Shown piece by piece: positions 31,976 through 46,847 of a stretch of 64,000 nt of DNA. A model generated the notes under the pieces. It had not been told where the DNA came from. It was given only the letters and a program-made list of their open reading frames with translations, and made no database searches. The position numbers were made by a program, and so were the translations under genes. Numbering within the stretch: the stretch's first letter is position 1; each line of letters begins with the position of its first letter. The DNA is taken from NCBI GenBank assembly GCA_032209605.1, contig JASFXZ010000037.1, forward strand, positions 1,302,001 through 1,366,000. The letters are read 5' to 3'. Source of the stretch: Mactromeris polynyma. Taxonomy: Eukaryota; Mollusca; Bivalvia; Venerida; Mactridae.

Positions 31976-34900
31976 ATGGCTGCACCACCCCCATACCCAG
32001 GCAATGAGAAGGGAGGAGTGATGCCTCCACCAAGTAAGTTGACTTATCGTTATATTACGCTGCGCTGTAGGTCTTTAATAGGCTGTTCCATCTACATGCA
32101 AAACATACAATTTTCATACTCATTACTATATTATAGTCTTACATATTACTTAGAAATACTCAAAGTGATACACAATACTAAAATGATTTTTTCACAATTT
32201 ATTGTTGATAATGCTTACAAGTATATCCTGAATAATTTTGCCAGATTTATCGTGTGAAACAGGATAACAACCACTTATATAAATGTTTTTATGTGCTGTT
32301 TTCAGCCTCTTTCAAACATAATTGAGAAACCTCATTTGAGTTTGATGTCAATGCTACTGATAATATTATATGCAGTAGGACATTGTTTATTCGAATTCAT
32401 TGGGTTTTAAATTTTATTTCAAATAATTCATGGTTTCTGGAATAGCCCATTTTGATTAGATGCACTATAAAATATATTACATCAATAAACAAACTTTGTC
32501 CAAAGTTATGTACCATCCGAAAACGTGCCACAAGCTGTCACCGGTTTTATTTTGCAGCATTCTCAATCTAATGATCACGGAGCAAACTGACGCTGATTAC
32601 TTAAATCAATTACATATAAAAACCACTGGTAATCAACCATTGGGGGTCAATTTAGTGAAATTAAGTTGTCGTCCGCACCTTCGCCGATACCGTTAAGGGG
32701 TCTATTGTGTGTCGTAAAATTGTGTAAACAAGTTGACACGCGAGTTAAATGGTCTAATAAGCGTGAACTAAAACCGCAATTTACTGGATTTGCAGGACAT
32801 ATTACGGGATAAATCGATCGAATTTTATCATCAACTTTCAAATTATAAGCATTTTAAAGCTGGAAATCGCTGAAAAGGTCGCGCACCACCAAATTTAAAT
32901 GTCAATTTTCTCGAAGGAGTGGGCGCATGTAAAAAGGCAAACATTTGCTTTCAACAAATTGTGTGCGGCAAATCCGATGAACAACTTTTCAATTTGGTGT
33001 GGCCTTACCCACAATTTTTTATATCGTAATACAGAGGAAAGAGATGGGGACCTGAGTTTTCTGATGATACTAAGTATTCGGATAGAAGGTTATTGAATAA
33101 ACGAGGTCTGCCTGTATACAGTATTGAGTAAAATTATCATATACAAGTGTATTTATTGATCTAAAGCGTTGACCCAAGCAAACATTTTTATCTTAAAGAT
33201 AAATAATCTCTATTTATATTGGGGATGTCACAATACACCTAAAGTGTACTGGGATAAATTGCTATGTATGAGCAGTGTAGCACAGTGACCAACATAGTAC
33301 TCTAACATGAAGTTCCATCCACAGCTATCACCTTGTACTTGAACAAATAGAAATTTCTATTTTACTGGTTATTTGAGGATTTTAAATTTGTTAAGTCATG
33401 AAAAAGTTCTTTATTCAGTGAAAATAATTTTTTCATTTTCTGTTTTTTCTCATTTAATAGTTTTTTTCATGATTTTATATTACAATTAAAATTTGATCAG
33501 GACATCTTTTCTTCATACAGATTCTTTGTACACAAACATGTAATAGTCATATTTATGTACATTATAGTACGCACCACAAGACTTTTGTGTCTATTAATGA
33601 ATAACATAGATAGATACATTGTACAAATAAATAAAAAAAGTTTACAGTGGGTTTTAACCAGGAAGTTTTTAAAACATAGTGATTTACTGCCCTGGCTATT
33701 CACATGTATGAAGAATTTTCTCTCGATTAACATTGTTATCTAAATAGTTAAACCCTTACCTACCCTTGTCAAAGAATGGTTGACAAGTTTGGTTCATTTA
33801 AAAGTACAGTCATGTATGTCTGTATCAATCCAAATACGAAGTTCCGGGTCACTGGTTACATTTACAGATTTGTATAGATGGCAAACTACTGATATTGGCT
33901 GGTGTACTAGCAATTAACACTATATACAGTTCCATAATCATGTTGATTTACTTCATATACTTTTGTACTGTGTAAACTTGTAGTTATCTGTTTTTCTGGT
34001 ACAATTTTACAAGAAATTACCCACGTTTTGGAACTTATTCTAGAAGTATTATTTTGCTTTATTGCAATCAATATGTCAGGTACATCTGTTAAAACTGTTT
34101 GATATATGTTAAATTATTGTAACTAGATAATTCTTTACATTGTCTGAAATGTGTATAGGTGCTGCTGTTGTGCCACATTCTTTTATAAGTATATGAATAG
34201 GGCTGTCGTCATTAATTGCAATATCGATGTATTGACGATATAGTCAAATTGAAGATGAATCAATACAGTTCTCACATCTACAATATTTACCTCCCTCGTT
34301 CTGAATGTCGGCCATTTTGATAAAAGCATAAACGAAACAACGGTCCAAACGTTTTTGATTTTTGTCTTGGATGAAGATTCGACTATGGCAATTAAAAGCA
34401 TGAAATAACCTTCTTACGATGATTTCATTACAAGAAATCATCGAAAGTCTAGAAAATGTTTTCTTTGTCGACAAAATATTGATACCGGTAATTATCTTGG
34501 CATCTAACTCGAAATTTGATAATTGTGCAGCTTTAGGCGTTGCTTTCACTCCCCCTGTCCTTTACAACAGTAATTAACATTAAAAACTAAAAGCTTGTCA
34601 AGCTTCTACACCTAATAAGTATCCCCACTTCGGATATTATAGCTTTAGGGAGTGGAGGATTGACTTTGATTCTGGACTGTTCATTTTCTTTTACCTCTGA
34701 TTTATAAGAATGTAGAAGATCTATAACATAAGGGAAGCAAAATGAGAGATTAATATTCCCACATTGTAACATGATTGTACAATAAGAATGATAAGGGCAC
34801 GGAATAACTTATGAAAGTTGAAAGTAAGTTGTCTGCCAATACCAGAATAACATTGGTTTTTACTTTTCATCAGAAGCAACTGTGTATTACAGCAAAAGCT

Positions 34901-37900
34901 TTAAGGAAACCCTTCCAAAATGATGCAGGGGACTTTGCCACTGGTTCCCCACATATGCGGCCCCCTTGACCCCGGCAAAATTTTCCTCTTTTCACACTTC
35001 ACTGTTGGCATCCCTGTATGTACAGGTCCAGTGATAATCTGATACACATTTACTGGCATTCATACTGTTATTTGCTAGCATTAATTATTCATGTATAATA
35101 CAGTGACTAGCTGGTTAAAGCTTGTTTACAAATTACTACAATAGGGAAATCAATATAAAAGATTAGGTATGATGTTATAATAATGTCAAAGTAGATATAA
35201 AACATTCACTTATAGTTAAGTTTTCCATTGAATAAATGAGTGTACGGAAGTAATACTTATAACAGTGTACTTTAGTTATACTTATAATAACGAAATTATG
35301 AATTTAATTACAAAAAATATCTTCATTGCATGTAGATGCATGGTGTACTGACTAGTCGTCCTAGCCTTCTCTGATACAATGTTTTAATGTGTTTTATTTC
35401 TGATTTCAGACCCAGCTTATCCCCAGCAAGGTAATATAGATCTCTTCTTATTTCAAGTTCTTCAGCTTATATACAGGTTTACCAGAGCCCTCATTTCATG
35501 TTTTCCTGAGCCAAATTTTGGCCTCAATTACCATTTTTTGTGGTATAACTTACAGTATGGCTAAATTTGTTTTTGAAAAGATTTTTTTTTTAGTTTGGTT
35601 GAAAACCTTTGATAAAAATCCCCTATCAACTGGCCCCTATTCCTGAGTCCCTTTAAATGGAGTAAGGGCCCTGTATATTAATGTGCTGTCTGATCATTAT
35701 CTTATTTATCATTTAATGCATACTGGTGTGTGTATATTTATGGATTATATACCTGCATTGTACTTATTTATGCTGTCTATTTGTTAAAATTCATACTAAC
35801 CTTTAAACAATTGTATTGTTATAAAAATGGAATGAAATTTTATCACATAATGCTCATTTGTGTGACATTTGATAACGTTTTTGTTTTGTATTAACTGTTT
35901 TTAATTGAAAAAACTAGCTATAGACTGTAGAGAAGCATTACATTATAAGATATTACAGGATGGTTATAGATTACAGTAGTATCTGAGTGTACTATTTAAT
36001 ACGGAATGCATAATGCTGAATAGGAGGCTGGCGGTCAGCACGTGCCAGATAGGGTGAACATTTTATATTTTGCTTTGTTCTTAAGTGAAATTCTTGGTAT
36101 TATCTGCAGTACATTTAGTCTTTAAAACAAATGACTCAAATGTGACTAGTGTTTATTATTAATGTATTGGAAATATCAGATTATTGTGTCTTGTCTTAAA
36201 TGCATATAGTATATACAATGTATATAACATATATAATATTATTAACTGTATTAATATTTTGGTTCTTTACTATGTTTACCAGAATTTAATTACAATTTAA
36301 TACTCTTAATGCAATCCTTTGTAACGATTCATGTTGTGATATTATCATGACCCAGTTCAGGACATTTTGTTTACTTTAGATTGCTTAAAATTACTCCTAG
36401 TTTAAATCAAACAGCTTTTATATTTTGGCTTAGGACTGAATTCAACAATTTCTCAGTTCCTAAATAGATACAAATGTATTCAAAAGTGTGATAGAATGTA
36501 TGTATTGTCATTAAGCAATTTTGGTTACCTTTATTACAAACAACTAGTTTACGGAACCCCATACGGTCAGCCAGGTAAGAGCATGAGATTGTTTCCTGTC
36601 AAGTCCTGTTTCTGTGTTATTGTTCACATCTCATTTAACATGTCGTTAGTCCCACGGTGACAGTTGTTTCACTAACAAATGTTATAAATAAATGGCCAGG
36701 CTGTGCAAATTGTATAATTGTATCTAATAATACAAGTTTAAGTCTTCTCTGTCTTATGAGTAATTTCTCTTTTAAGCCCCACCTTTACTAATTGCCCTGC
36801 AGTCACCAAACTTCACACACATGTTTATTGTTTTGCACCTGGTTTTCAGTTTTCACATCAGACCATTGACACTTGGGTTATGGCCCTTGACTTATACAAA
36901 GTCAGAGGGCATTCTATATCAGCAAGTTAGTGCCATGCACTGCTCCTTAAGTAATTGTCCTACAGTCACCAAACTTTACACAAATGTTTATTAGGATAAG
37001 TTGTGCACCTAAACTTCACAAAAATATTTATTAGGATATGTTATGCATGCTCCTGGGTTTTATTTTTGGACCAGTCGAGTTAGGGTCCTTGACTTGCGAA
37101 AAAAGGAAACCGGGAGGATCCATGTACAATGGACACAAATTTAGTTTGTCAATTTAGGTCACCCCACAGGCATTTCATATTCATTTTTACTGATATGATG
37201 TCAAAAGTAAGATCATTACCCTCAATTGATTTATTAATTTATAAAAAAGTTATTTATTATAGTGTCACCCCTATTTAAAAGGTCAGCCATTTCTGACTTA
37301 TGAGACACCTACTTGCTGAGCACATTTACGTACCAATTCCTATCCTTTAATGCTAGGCACCAGGCAGGTAGGTGCATGGTACCTCACCAACCAGCTATAT
37401 CAGAACGGACTCCTACTGGGATTCAAACCTTCAACCTCCTGCTCCCAAGGCGGATGCCTTAACCGCTTGATCATGGAAGATTTTGTTGTTTTGGGTGGTA
37501 TTTAGTCTTGTATTACACTTTGAAAACTTGTTATGAACAATAGGATCACAGAACAGTGGTCAATAATGCAGGGGTTTCCCTGACGCAGAAATCTTGAGTC
37601 CCTGACTCCCTTTTCTTTCTAGGGACTCCCATTTTCCACTTACTGTGCATCCCTGGGACCCGTAATATAAAACTATGTAATGTATAAACTGCATATATGG
37701 GACACTACAAATTTACTAAGGACCCCCAATTTGTCAAACACGAGGTTCCAAGGACCCCTTGCTGAAAAACCCTAGGGAAACACCTGATAATGTTATAACG
37801 GTTACATGTAATGTTATTATTACTGTTAAAGTGAAGAAACCTGTATTTTTTTATGTCAAAGTTGAATGAACAATGTGAGCTGAAATAGAAAATTAACAAA

Positions 37901-40900
37901 TTAAAAATATTAAAAAAACATGAAACATATATATACCATTGGATGGAGTAGTATAGATTTGTATTGTTCATCAACATTTATAAATAAATGACAGCCTTGA
38001 GTAATAAATGTTTCCACATATCATTTACACCCAGAAGGATTATACGTGCATGAAGCAGAAACTCACAACCTTATTTGTAAAAACCACAAATATTTTATAC
38101 TCATGTAAACAACAAACTAATACATTAATGAATTAGTTCAATATTGAACAATCTGTACATCTTTTGAAATAAGTTATTCTGAGTTTTTTTCCCTTAGATG
38201 GTAATTAAATGTTTGTTTTGACAGGTTTACTCATTGAATCATGTTGTGTACATTTGTATAGTATTACATTTGCTTCTTGTTAAGAACATTTTGTAGTTAC
38301 ATTGTATCTGTGTATTTTGAAGTATGTAATATTTGTTGTAAAAGTCCGTTCTTTTGTCCGACTTTGTTAGTATTTTAAGTTAATTACACTGTCTAAGCAC
38401 TTTCCATTTGTCAATTAGCATGTTTGTGAAATATTTGTTGAATACCTGTGTGTAAAAATGTGGAACCCTAAGCCTAAAAACACAATTGTTATTTTCATAT
38501 AATATTGCCACTTAAATTTTTGAATTCAACATACTACCTGATATAAGTATTTGTGTATATACAAAGAACTGTTATTAATAATATTGTGTTAATTTATGTA
38601 TTCCTGTCTGGTTAGCTCAGTTAATACATGTTGAGCCCTAGGCTGTCACCCAGGTGGTCTGGGTTCGATTTTCAGTAGTGAAATGACTTTTGGCTATGGT
38701 CATTTGTCCTCCACCTCTGATTCATGTGGGAAAGTTGTCAGCTGATAGCTAAAGGGCAAGTTACTGGTGGTTGTTAGTTAATTCCAAGAAGACTGGTTGG
38801 GTCAACTGACTGCCATATATATATAACTGTAAAGTTTTTGAAAAGCAGCATCAAACCCAAGTACATGTAACACAAGCAAATGTGAGCGCCGCTGTACGAT
38901 TTCCAGAAAACGTCACATGTGACATCACCATGTATTGACAGTAAGCAATATTTGCCCCATATGGCAATATGAAAACGAAGTGACCATAATTATGGAGTAA
39001 ATATTGTTTCCTGCTTTCAAATAGTGACATCACATGTTGCAGTTTTTTTAAATGCTAAAGAAAAGGTTGTAAATCCCATAGCAGCACTCATGTGTATTTT
39101 TGTTTAACATAGAGACTTCCTGATAGCAATGTTTAAGATATAAACGACTGTATATATTTATGTTTGTATACCAAGTTGCCAATGAAGTTTATCTATAAAG
39201 TGATCTCAAAATCGATTGATTTATACCTGAAATCCGCATTCTGTTTTACGGATGTCCCTTATCTATAATATATATTGATAAATCAATCTTCTTGACGTCC
39301 AAGTTGAAGTAACCAAGTCATACTATTCGGATACTCTTTATATAAAAGGATTAGTTTATGCCATTACTGTCGGCCGGCGAACATTCATTTTGCCAAAAAA
39401 TTCTGAATGTTTCCAATATGAAGTCATCATTCAATTTCTCTGATTTCTTAATGCTGTATATAATTTTACAAACTTTGTTTTTATAAATTTGATAGCAGGT
39501 GTCCTCTGATTTATGTGAAATCTTGTCATGGAACAGTAACCTTTCCTTAATTTTGTTGTTACAATACAATGTATGGCTCTGTATAGTAGTGCAATAATAC
39601 GTTTCTATGGTAACAGTATGTATTAGTGATAATATTGTGCAATTAACATTGCAGTGTAGTATTTATATATACTGTATTTTACACAGTATGTAAATCTAGA
39701 GATGTCAGTTAGATGTGGGGGCCTGCTTAAACCATTTATTGAACTCACTATTCTACCACTATATTTGTAATATATCTATTTATTTTCTTAGGCGGATCCC
39801 CCTATCCCCAGCAGCAGCAGCAGCAACAGTATGGTATGCAGCCAGGTAAATGAGTGAAAATGCTGTTACTTTTGTTTTTTGATGTTGTTCAAATTCACTA
39901 TCATTTGGAAAAAGTCTTTGTTTTCGCTAATGTCTCCAAAAAAGCTTTCAGAATTCAGTTCATGGTAAGGAGGAAAAGATAGGCTTGATGGTGTTAGCGG
40001 AAACAAACAACTTTTTACCCTTTATAGCAAGTCACTGACTCGCCTGAGCACTTCGTGCTCACAGCGAGCTATTAGGATCATCAGATGTTCGTCTTCCCAA
40101 GGCTGTCCAAGCTTGCTATGATTCAATCGTTTCAATTCAATCTCAATCAAACTTTGACACTATATAATACTGTATAATGATGATAAGGTATTTGTTAAGT
40201 TTTATTATTGGCCAAAGCAAACGATTCAGTAAAGACTATAGTTTATAAAAATTGACCTGATCCTGACCGTAATGGATGGCTATTACACAGAATATATCAA
40301 AGTCTGCTAGCGAATTGTGCATTATCAGTCCTTTTCATAGTTTATAGTATACTTTGTGTAATACTTAACCTATAGAGACCCAGGGATATATATGGACAAG
40401 AAGTAAAGTGACTCTATGCTAACAGATGTCAAGAGGATTAGTTCAAGATATTAAAGCCTCTATTATCAAAATATGCTGTATTTATAAAAATGTACACACC
40501 CCAGCACTTTTATTGCTAAATGCACTGTATAAGCCACACATGGTTAACTGATCTTACCTAAATTTGATTTTTCTTTTATATTCGCAACTTCAGTTTTTTG
40601 GCAGTATCCCAACCTTGCATGTTGTGCTGTATGCTTTATTGAGTTCAGGAGGGGGGTTGCCACGGTCCCTGATTTTAATCTATCACCACAATTTATAAAC
40701 ATTCATTGTATATAAAAAATAGCACATTCATATTCAGTTTCTAGATCAGCCATGTGTAGGCTTTATAGGTTTTAAAGGTATTGTTGACTCAACATGTAGT
40801 AAAAGTCCTGATGAATAACTGAGAAAATATAATTTAGTGAATGAGTCTGTAAGATGACCTTACAAGGGTCAAACCAAACTATGCATTATTCATCAGTTAT

Positions 40901-41502
40901 CAATTTTCATCTGCTCAGTTTGGAACTTGATCAGAATGATGTCTTCAATGTAGGCCAAGTTCTATTATGTCAATGTTGGTTGTTGGTCAAATCATAGAAA
41001 CCTTGTGAATACAATCACCATGAATCATGCTCAGACTGATGGTCTCTGTGAAATAGAGGCCAAGTTTAAATGGTGAGTTAAGGCCAGATTAGCAATGCCA
41101 TTATGTTAAATCATAGAAATCTGTGCGAAAAGTCTGTTACTAATTGGCTGTATTCAGAACCAAACTGATAGATACCTATATGGTTGCAGCTCTATTTGTA
41201 GTATACTAACAGTCTTATTCTACTTTCAGCATGATTTATTATGTTGCTAATTATTATAACTGCATTTGGTCAAGTATTAAATATTGTATGGAGCTCTCGG
41301 GAAGATAACGTCCATCCCTCATCATGCATGCAGTAGTTACACATCGCTTCCTTTGTAGGTTACAATAGATGTTCTTTTATCTCACATTAGCTATTGCTAT
41401 GTTGTCTCAGCATGTTTTTGTGTTTTTTTGTGTGAAGTGAATTTGTAGGTTTGTTTTTAGTGGGATTTCAGCTTTTTGCTCAAGGATGAGCTGTTGTGAT
41501 TG

Positions 41503-41565
<63 letters not shown>

Positions 41566-44500
41566 GACTAAGAAGTTACAGAATGATTACTTTAATAATC
41601 CAGTTTATGATGCTTGATTAAGTAAATTAACAATGTTGTACCTTGTTAATAATTCAGAGGCCACATTTCTTCACCAATCATAAACTTTGCAAGTGTAATT
41701 ATTTCCATAACATCTAGAAACTGCTTCAATTAAGAGCTCAATAATTATTGTTCAAGCAATCCATTAGTTATTGCCTTTGAACTCACACTTTATTGGACTA
41801 TATTGCCATTTTGTCATTGAATGAGCAATATTGGGGCCATCATGGCCTGTCTGTTTTGTTTTATCGTTTACTGCCCTATAAGTACATTATGTTTGTACAT
41901 TGACATATATATCGAAAATATTCTGAAATTGCTCACTAACAGAACATTTAGCTTCCTGTATACGAGTTATTTATTGGAAGGTTAATGCTGCGTGGATATA
42001 GTGTGCCATGAGCATGATGAATAAATACAAAATGTAGACGGTATGAAATATCTATATGCATGCAGAAAGTCTTACCTGTGCATTCACTCCCCCCCCCAAA
42101 CTGCTCTTAATTATTGTGTATTTCTTGGGGTAGAATAGAAAAGGAATAACCTGCATGATGCACTTAACCCTAGCCAATCCATTGTCATGTCATTTGTCAC
42201 AATTACAGAGCAAAAATATACAAATTGATAAAAAACTACATACAATAGGATAACAGAAGGCATGTTTATCTAAAGGCGATTGTTCTTTCTATTAATAATG
42301 AATATTAGTGTCTACCTAGGTAGGCACTGCATGTAGATGTTAATGTAGCTATTGATTTATTATTGTCTAGGTGTAGAATTGATTTTATATTGTTAATTCA
42401 TTTTCAGTTAGTAAAAGTCTTATTCATTATCCAAGCATTGGGTGTACACATTGACACAAACTAGCAGTTGGGTCCCATGTGTTGATTGCCGAGTCTCTAG
42501 CTTTTCTATGATCAATGTTCAAATTGTTTGTTATTATGAATCAGCTATCTAATTTTGAAGTAGCATAAATTACTCAAGGCAAAGCAAACACCTGTATTGT
42601 ACTAAAATCTAACTTGATTTGTTTGCAAGGAAATAAGCTCATAATCAAAGAACAATTTTATTCTAGTATTTAAACTGACTTGCACCATATAGTTCATGAG
42701 TTATAATCTAGTTTTTACATGACTTTCAATGTTCATAGTTACTTCACGTACTAATATGTTCTGATTCTCGTACAACTTTCAGCCTTTCAATGTTTCTTGT
42801 GATCTGAAGATTAAAATTAAACTAGTAATATATAAAAATATTTCTTTTATTATTAATTGTTACAGTATATAGATATTATTTCAGCTCTTTATGGATGTCA
42901 GACTGGCTGTTTGTACTTTGATATACAGTTTTAAGAAATAATGAACAAAGTGAATATTTCAGGGCTGGTATACCGGTATATGAAATATGAGATGATGAAT
43001 AATTAGTCGCCAATATATTATATAGTATTGTTCTTATACAGCCCAGTACAATGCTCCTGGACAGCAGGCTACCACTGTTGTTGTGACACAACCTGCCTAC
43101 CAAGTGGTACAACACTTCCGCGAGTCCCCTGTGCGCATCAAGTGTCAGTTCTGCCAGGCCGATGTTGTGACATCTACTTATTACGAGACAGGAACCCTGA
43201 CATGGGTGGCTTGCTTCGTTATTGCTATTGTTGGGTAAGTCAGAGGCAAACAGTTGGTTCCGTAAACTGAAATTTAATACACAACACAGTACATGTAGTC
43301 ATTTGGTGATCTTGGAAATGTATTCACGTTTTGTTTTGAATGTGACAAGAAACGTTCAGAAATTTAAGAGATTTGTCATCATAAATTGTGCCTAACTCAA
43401 ACAATTGAAAGATGCGTCATCAAGTTTTCATTTATTTGCGGTTTAGGCTTCATATTACAAGCATTTATGAACGTACATGCGAGCTAATACTTTAATTTGA
43501 ATTTTTTATGTTCATAATGATAAATTTCTAGGAAAATAGTGGAAAATTTAATGGATGCATTCAGAAATAATTGTGACCCTTGGTGATGAATCTGAATTCT
43601 TTAGAATTATAATTGATCAGATATTTGATAAATTGACTTCCCATAGAAAAAACTCTAAAATTTGTCTTAAAAAATAACTGGGGTACAATATGTTTTTTGC
43701 ATATAATATTAAAATTCAGCTCTAACATTTTATGTCAAGTTCTCTTATTATGAAATTGGTTATGAAAGAACAACAAACATATGTGTATGACTATGAAAAG
43801 AGGGATTGTTCAACTGCTTGATAGTTTTGTAATGTAACCAAAGAGTGTCTTTATTTTTCATATAACAACCTAAAGCAAATAAACCCTTTTAGCTTGTGTT
43901 GAAATAAATAAGCTTAAAACAGGATGTGTTTGAAATGAATTTAGATATGCTAAGTTAGATTTCATCAAATGTTCGACATAGACAGAAAACTTTTCTATTT
44001 ACTATAACCCAACACCATTCTCAGTGTTAGATTTAGTCAACCATTATATTGTGTTGTGAACAAATTGTAGTCAACTGCTTATTTTAACTATGGCTTGAAT
44101 TGCATGCACTTGTCAGAAGAACTACACTTCCGTTTCTATGAACCTTAGATTCACCCATATGTCTATCCATAGAGTTATGTGCTGAGCTAACCAATTTTAT
44201 ATGACCAAAAGTGAAACAAACTTCATAGGAAATTAAGTCATTTATTCAGTGAAAGGTGAGTTAATGGCCCTTGGCACCGTAAAAATGGCCTGATGAAAAC
44301 GTGGCCGGGCAGTTTTGACCTTGCTTAAATCAGTGAGAGCAGATTTATGGCCCTTGATAAATATCCTTTCGAACACTGAATCTCATTGTCCACATTTTTT
44401 GTGATGTATTTGACCTGGAGCAACAAAACTTCTCTGCAAATGATTCAATGAGTGATGTTATGCACATGATAGTTGAACTTCAATCCAATCAGTGAGGGGG

Positions 44501-46534
44501 TATAATATCATGGATTGATACATGTATCAACCACACACCATAACATTACATATCTGCCAGCCTACATTTCAGTTCACTTTCATTAGCTGTCTGCATACTT
44601 CAAAGACATGTACATTAGGCTCAAAACTCCTCTTCCTTATCCAGGTCTGGAGACAAACCATGCATGAGTTCAGTAGAACTTCACCCCTACCCTTCTGAAG
44701 GTAAAAAGGATGACTTTAATTGGATGTACATGTACTTGGATGATTGTACATGCTGTTATATACTGGTCTCATCGGCCACTTCATTATATTGAGAATCTTC
44801 TCTTCATTATGAACAAGTGGTCTGATATGATGAATGTAATCAGGCTTTTTACTATAGTTCCCATGGGTCTGACTATCGGACCCATTCCCAAACCAAAATA
44901 TACCAATCAAAAAATAATTCCCAGTCTAAAGCACACTACGAAAAGTCGTCGACCGGATTCACCTGCTTTATTACTGGGGAGCCGCAAAATAAACATCAAA
45001 AAGACGGTTCTTTTAACTATGAAAATTCCCAAAATTAGAGTTGAAGCGATTAAATTTCTTCCCAAATTGGCAAATTTTACGACACAAATTTTCCCAATTT
45101 ATCTAGGGTCTTTACCCCAAAATGGACAGAACAAGGCCTGGTAATATTGACAGGTTCGACATGTCAACTTTCTTTGGAATCATTATCATTGACTTCTGCA
45201 GTCAAAATCAACAGAAAATGTTTTCAGTATCTTTTTAGGAAATTTGAAATAGTACTGATAGGTTACACACATGTGACCTGTATAGATATATGATTTGACA
45301 TTCCTTATAAAATAATTATGCTCCAAACTACTTCAGTGATGTATAAGACCACGAAGTGGGAGCACCTGTGTCGTATTGACACTCTGACACTTATTTTCTT
45401 TTTCACTGAGTCTTGAGAAGTGAACTGAGGTTCTGTAATCAGTTTCCTTGTGGCTTTCACCAGTATTGAAGGCTTCCATATTTGTTATGGCAGAATACTA
45501 ATCAGTTATCTAGAAATATGACCGAGTATTTGGTTTGATTCATTTATACATATAATTATGAGCTAGTTATTTGATAAACTGCCAAAACATAACTTGTGAG
45601 ATAAACCCAATATTAAACCCTAACAGATATAGCATATACATTTTTGTAAGATGTAATGGTTGATATCACATATGACATACATTAGTTATCTATAACATCA
45701 AGCATATAACCTTTCACTGGGCAATATTGGGTAGTCGGATATTATTATATTTACACTGTGGGTACATTGTACCTCTTATACATACCTGAGTTGATGTGTT
45801 TATCAAATTACAGTGTGGGTATTCTAAAAACTTGACAAACTAGTCCACACAACTGTCTACTTGAGTAATATTTTGCAATACAATATTTCGCAATGTTGCT
45901 GGTTGACGTCTTTAGAAGTAAGTGGTGCAGAACTGCTAATTAAACTGATTTGATTTAATATGTGTATGGGTCTATTTTTAGAAAATGAAATTTGTCTAAC
46001 AATATTTTCAACTGACAATTATTACCAAAGTGAGGGTTATAAATGATTAACACACCACAATGAAAACACTGTTTCAAGCTAACATGAAGTATTAGCAATA
46101 CAGATAATGTATTATTCACTACGCAGGAACACTTACATATGTAATGTTGCTCTGGCCAAACCCTTTAACTTCCTATGTATTCTTCTGACAAAATCAATTG
46201 GTTTAGGGAATCTTGATGCACCCCGTTGTTTTTATCTTTCTTTGAAGAATTAGAAGTATTTGAGTGCATTCAATCTAGCATTTATATGTTTGCATTTTTT
46301 TTTTCTTTAAAACGTTATCTTGAAAATGTATTTCTGTAAACAAGTTACATTTGATTTATTTAAGTAATTGTGTACAGTTATTTTTGGTTCTCTTTTTGCA
46401 TGCTGCCTACTTTTGATTATTTCAGATGCTGGCTGGGATGCTGCTTGATTCCATTCTGCATGGATGCTTGCAAGGATGTTGTGCATCAGTGCCCAAATTG
46501 TCACCAACAAACCGGACGCTACAATCGCATGTAA
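31976..46534 (+). CDS. LITAF: LITAF-domain protein (LPS-induced TNF factor homologue), complete, six coding exons
   Basis: Exons 31976-32033, 35410-35430, 36548-36574, 39792-39845, 43042-43234 and 46426-46534 join in one frame to 153 residues; all introns are GT-AG. The N-terminus carries PPPY (residues 4-7), a PPxY site for NEDD4-type WW domains, then a Pro/Gly/Tyr/Gln-rich linker with Q7. The LITAF domain follows: C88-x2-C91, a hydrophobic stretch rich in W, V, I and C that inserts in the membrane face, and C140-x2-C143 in HQCPNC; the four cysteines form one zinc knuckle. Such proteins sit on the cytosolic face of late endosomes/lysosomes and aid ESCRT-linked sorting. Exons 2-4 (21, 27 and 54 nt) are all phase 1-1. 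Poly(A) signals AATAAA lie at 46848-46853 and 47191-47196. The first coding exon begins at 31971 after 'atttcag'. Confidence 0.9.
34267..34321 (+). repeat. Solo MITE arm
   Basis: Matches the left arm of the MITE at 8853-9127 (agttctcacatctacaatat ... gccattttgat). No mirrored second arm was found nearby. It lies in intron 1 of the LITAF gene. Confidence 0.55.
36770..37095 (+). repeat. Dispersed repeat in LITAF intron 3
   Basis: Two or three degenerate units share 'agtcaccaaacttcacac', 'tgtttattaggat' and 'ttatggcccttgacttat'. No coding potential. Confidence 0.55.
37370..37480 (-). repeat. tRNA-Leu/Ser-like SINE head, minus strand
   Basis: On the minus strand 'gatcaagcggttaaggcat' is an A-box/D-arm-like sequence and 'gaaggtttgaatccc' a B-box. 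A proper acceptor stem is not seen. Confidence 0.5.
37825..37990 (+). repeat. Dispersed repeat paired with 25595-25760
   Basis: See 25595-25760; same orientation. Located in LITAF intron 3. Confidence 0.6.
38605..38855 (+). repeat. tRNA-derived SINE in LITAF intron 3
   Basis: The head 'tctggttagctcagttaat' and 'ggtctgggttcgatttt' are A- and B-box-like. The conserved body reads 'ctgattcatgtgggaaag', and the tail 'actggttgggtcaactgac' ends near 'aaagcagcatcaaaccc'. The same body phrase occurs at 48365, and the tail at 52870, showing one SINE superfamily. Confidence 0.7.
40030..40085 (+). repeat. Hairpin end of the 24385 repeat family
   Basis: 'gactcgcctgagcacttcg' / 'tgctcacagcgagctatt' forms an imperfect stem-loop and corresponds to the end of the 24385-24925 element, in reverse orientation. 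Only the end is preserved. Confidence 0.5.
41503..41565 (+). repeat. (AATC)n microsatellite
   Basis: About 15 nearly perfect tetranucleotide repeats in LITAF intron 4, ending at 'cagacta'. Confidence 0.95.
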
Positions 46535-46847
46535 CGCACAGTGCATGGCAGTCGTAGTGCACGCGTGCTTAACTTGGTTACAGCCTATTCAAAAGACAAG
46601 TGCACATTTATAGCAAAGACTGTAAAGATGTTTTTAACTATATAACCAACTTCTAATTAATGTCATGATTTTAAATGACAAACAATGCATTGTGTTGCTG
46701 TCGATTTTAAACTGATTTTACTTCATGTATTTCTGTACTGTCAGCTTGTTGTACATACCAATGCAGTTGTGATTATTTTTCATCCAACTATACAAAGTTA
46801 AACACAAATTAAGACACTTTAAGGCATAGTATGTACTCGGTGAAAAT

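Noticed and set aside
44710..45144. 144-codon open frame in LITAF intron 5
   Set aside because: No recognisable domain, low-complexity hydrophobic and basic composition, overlap with repetitive 'ttcccaaattgg'-type sequence, and no splice context; likely chance.
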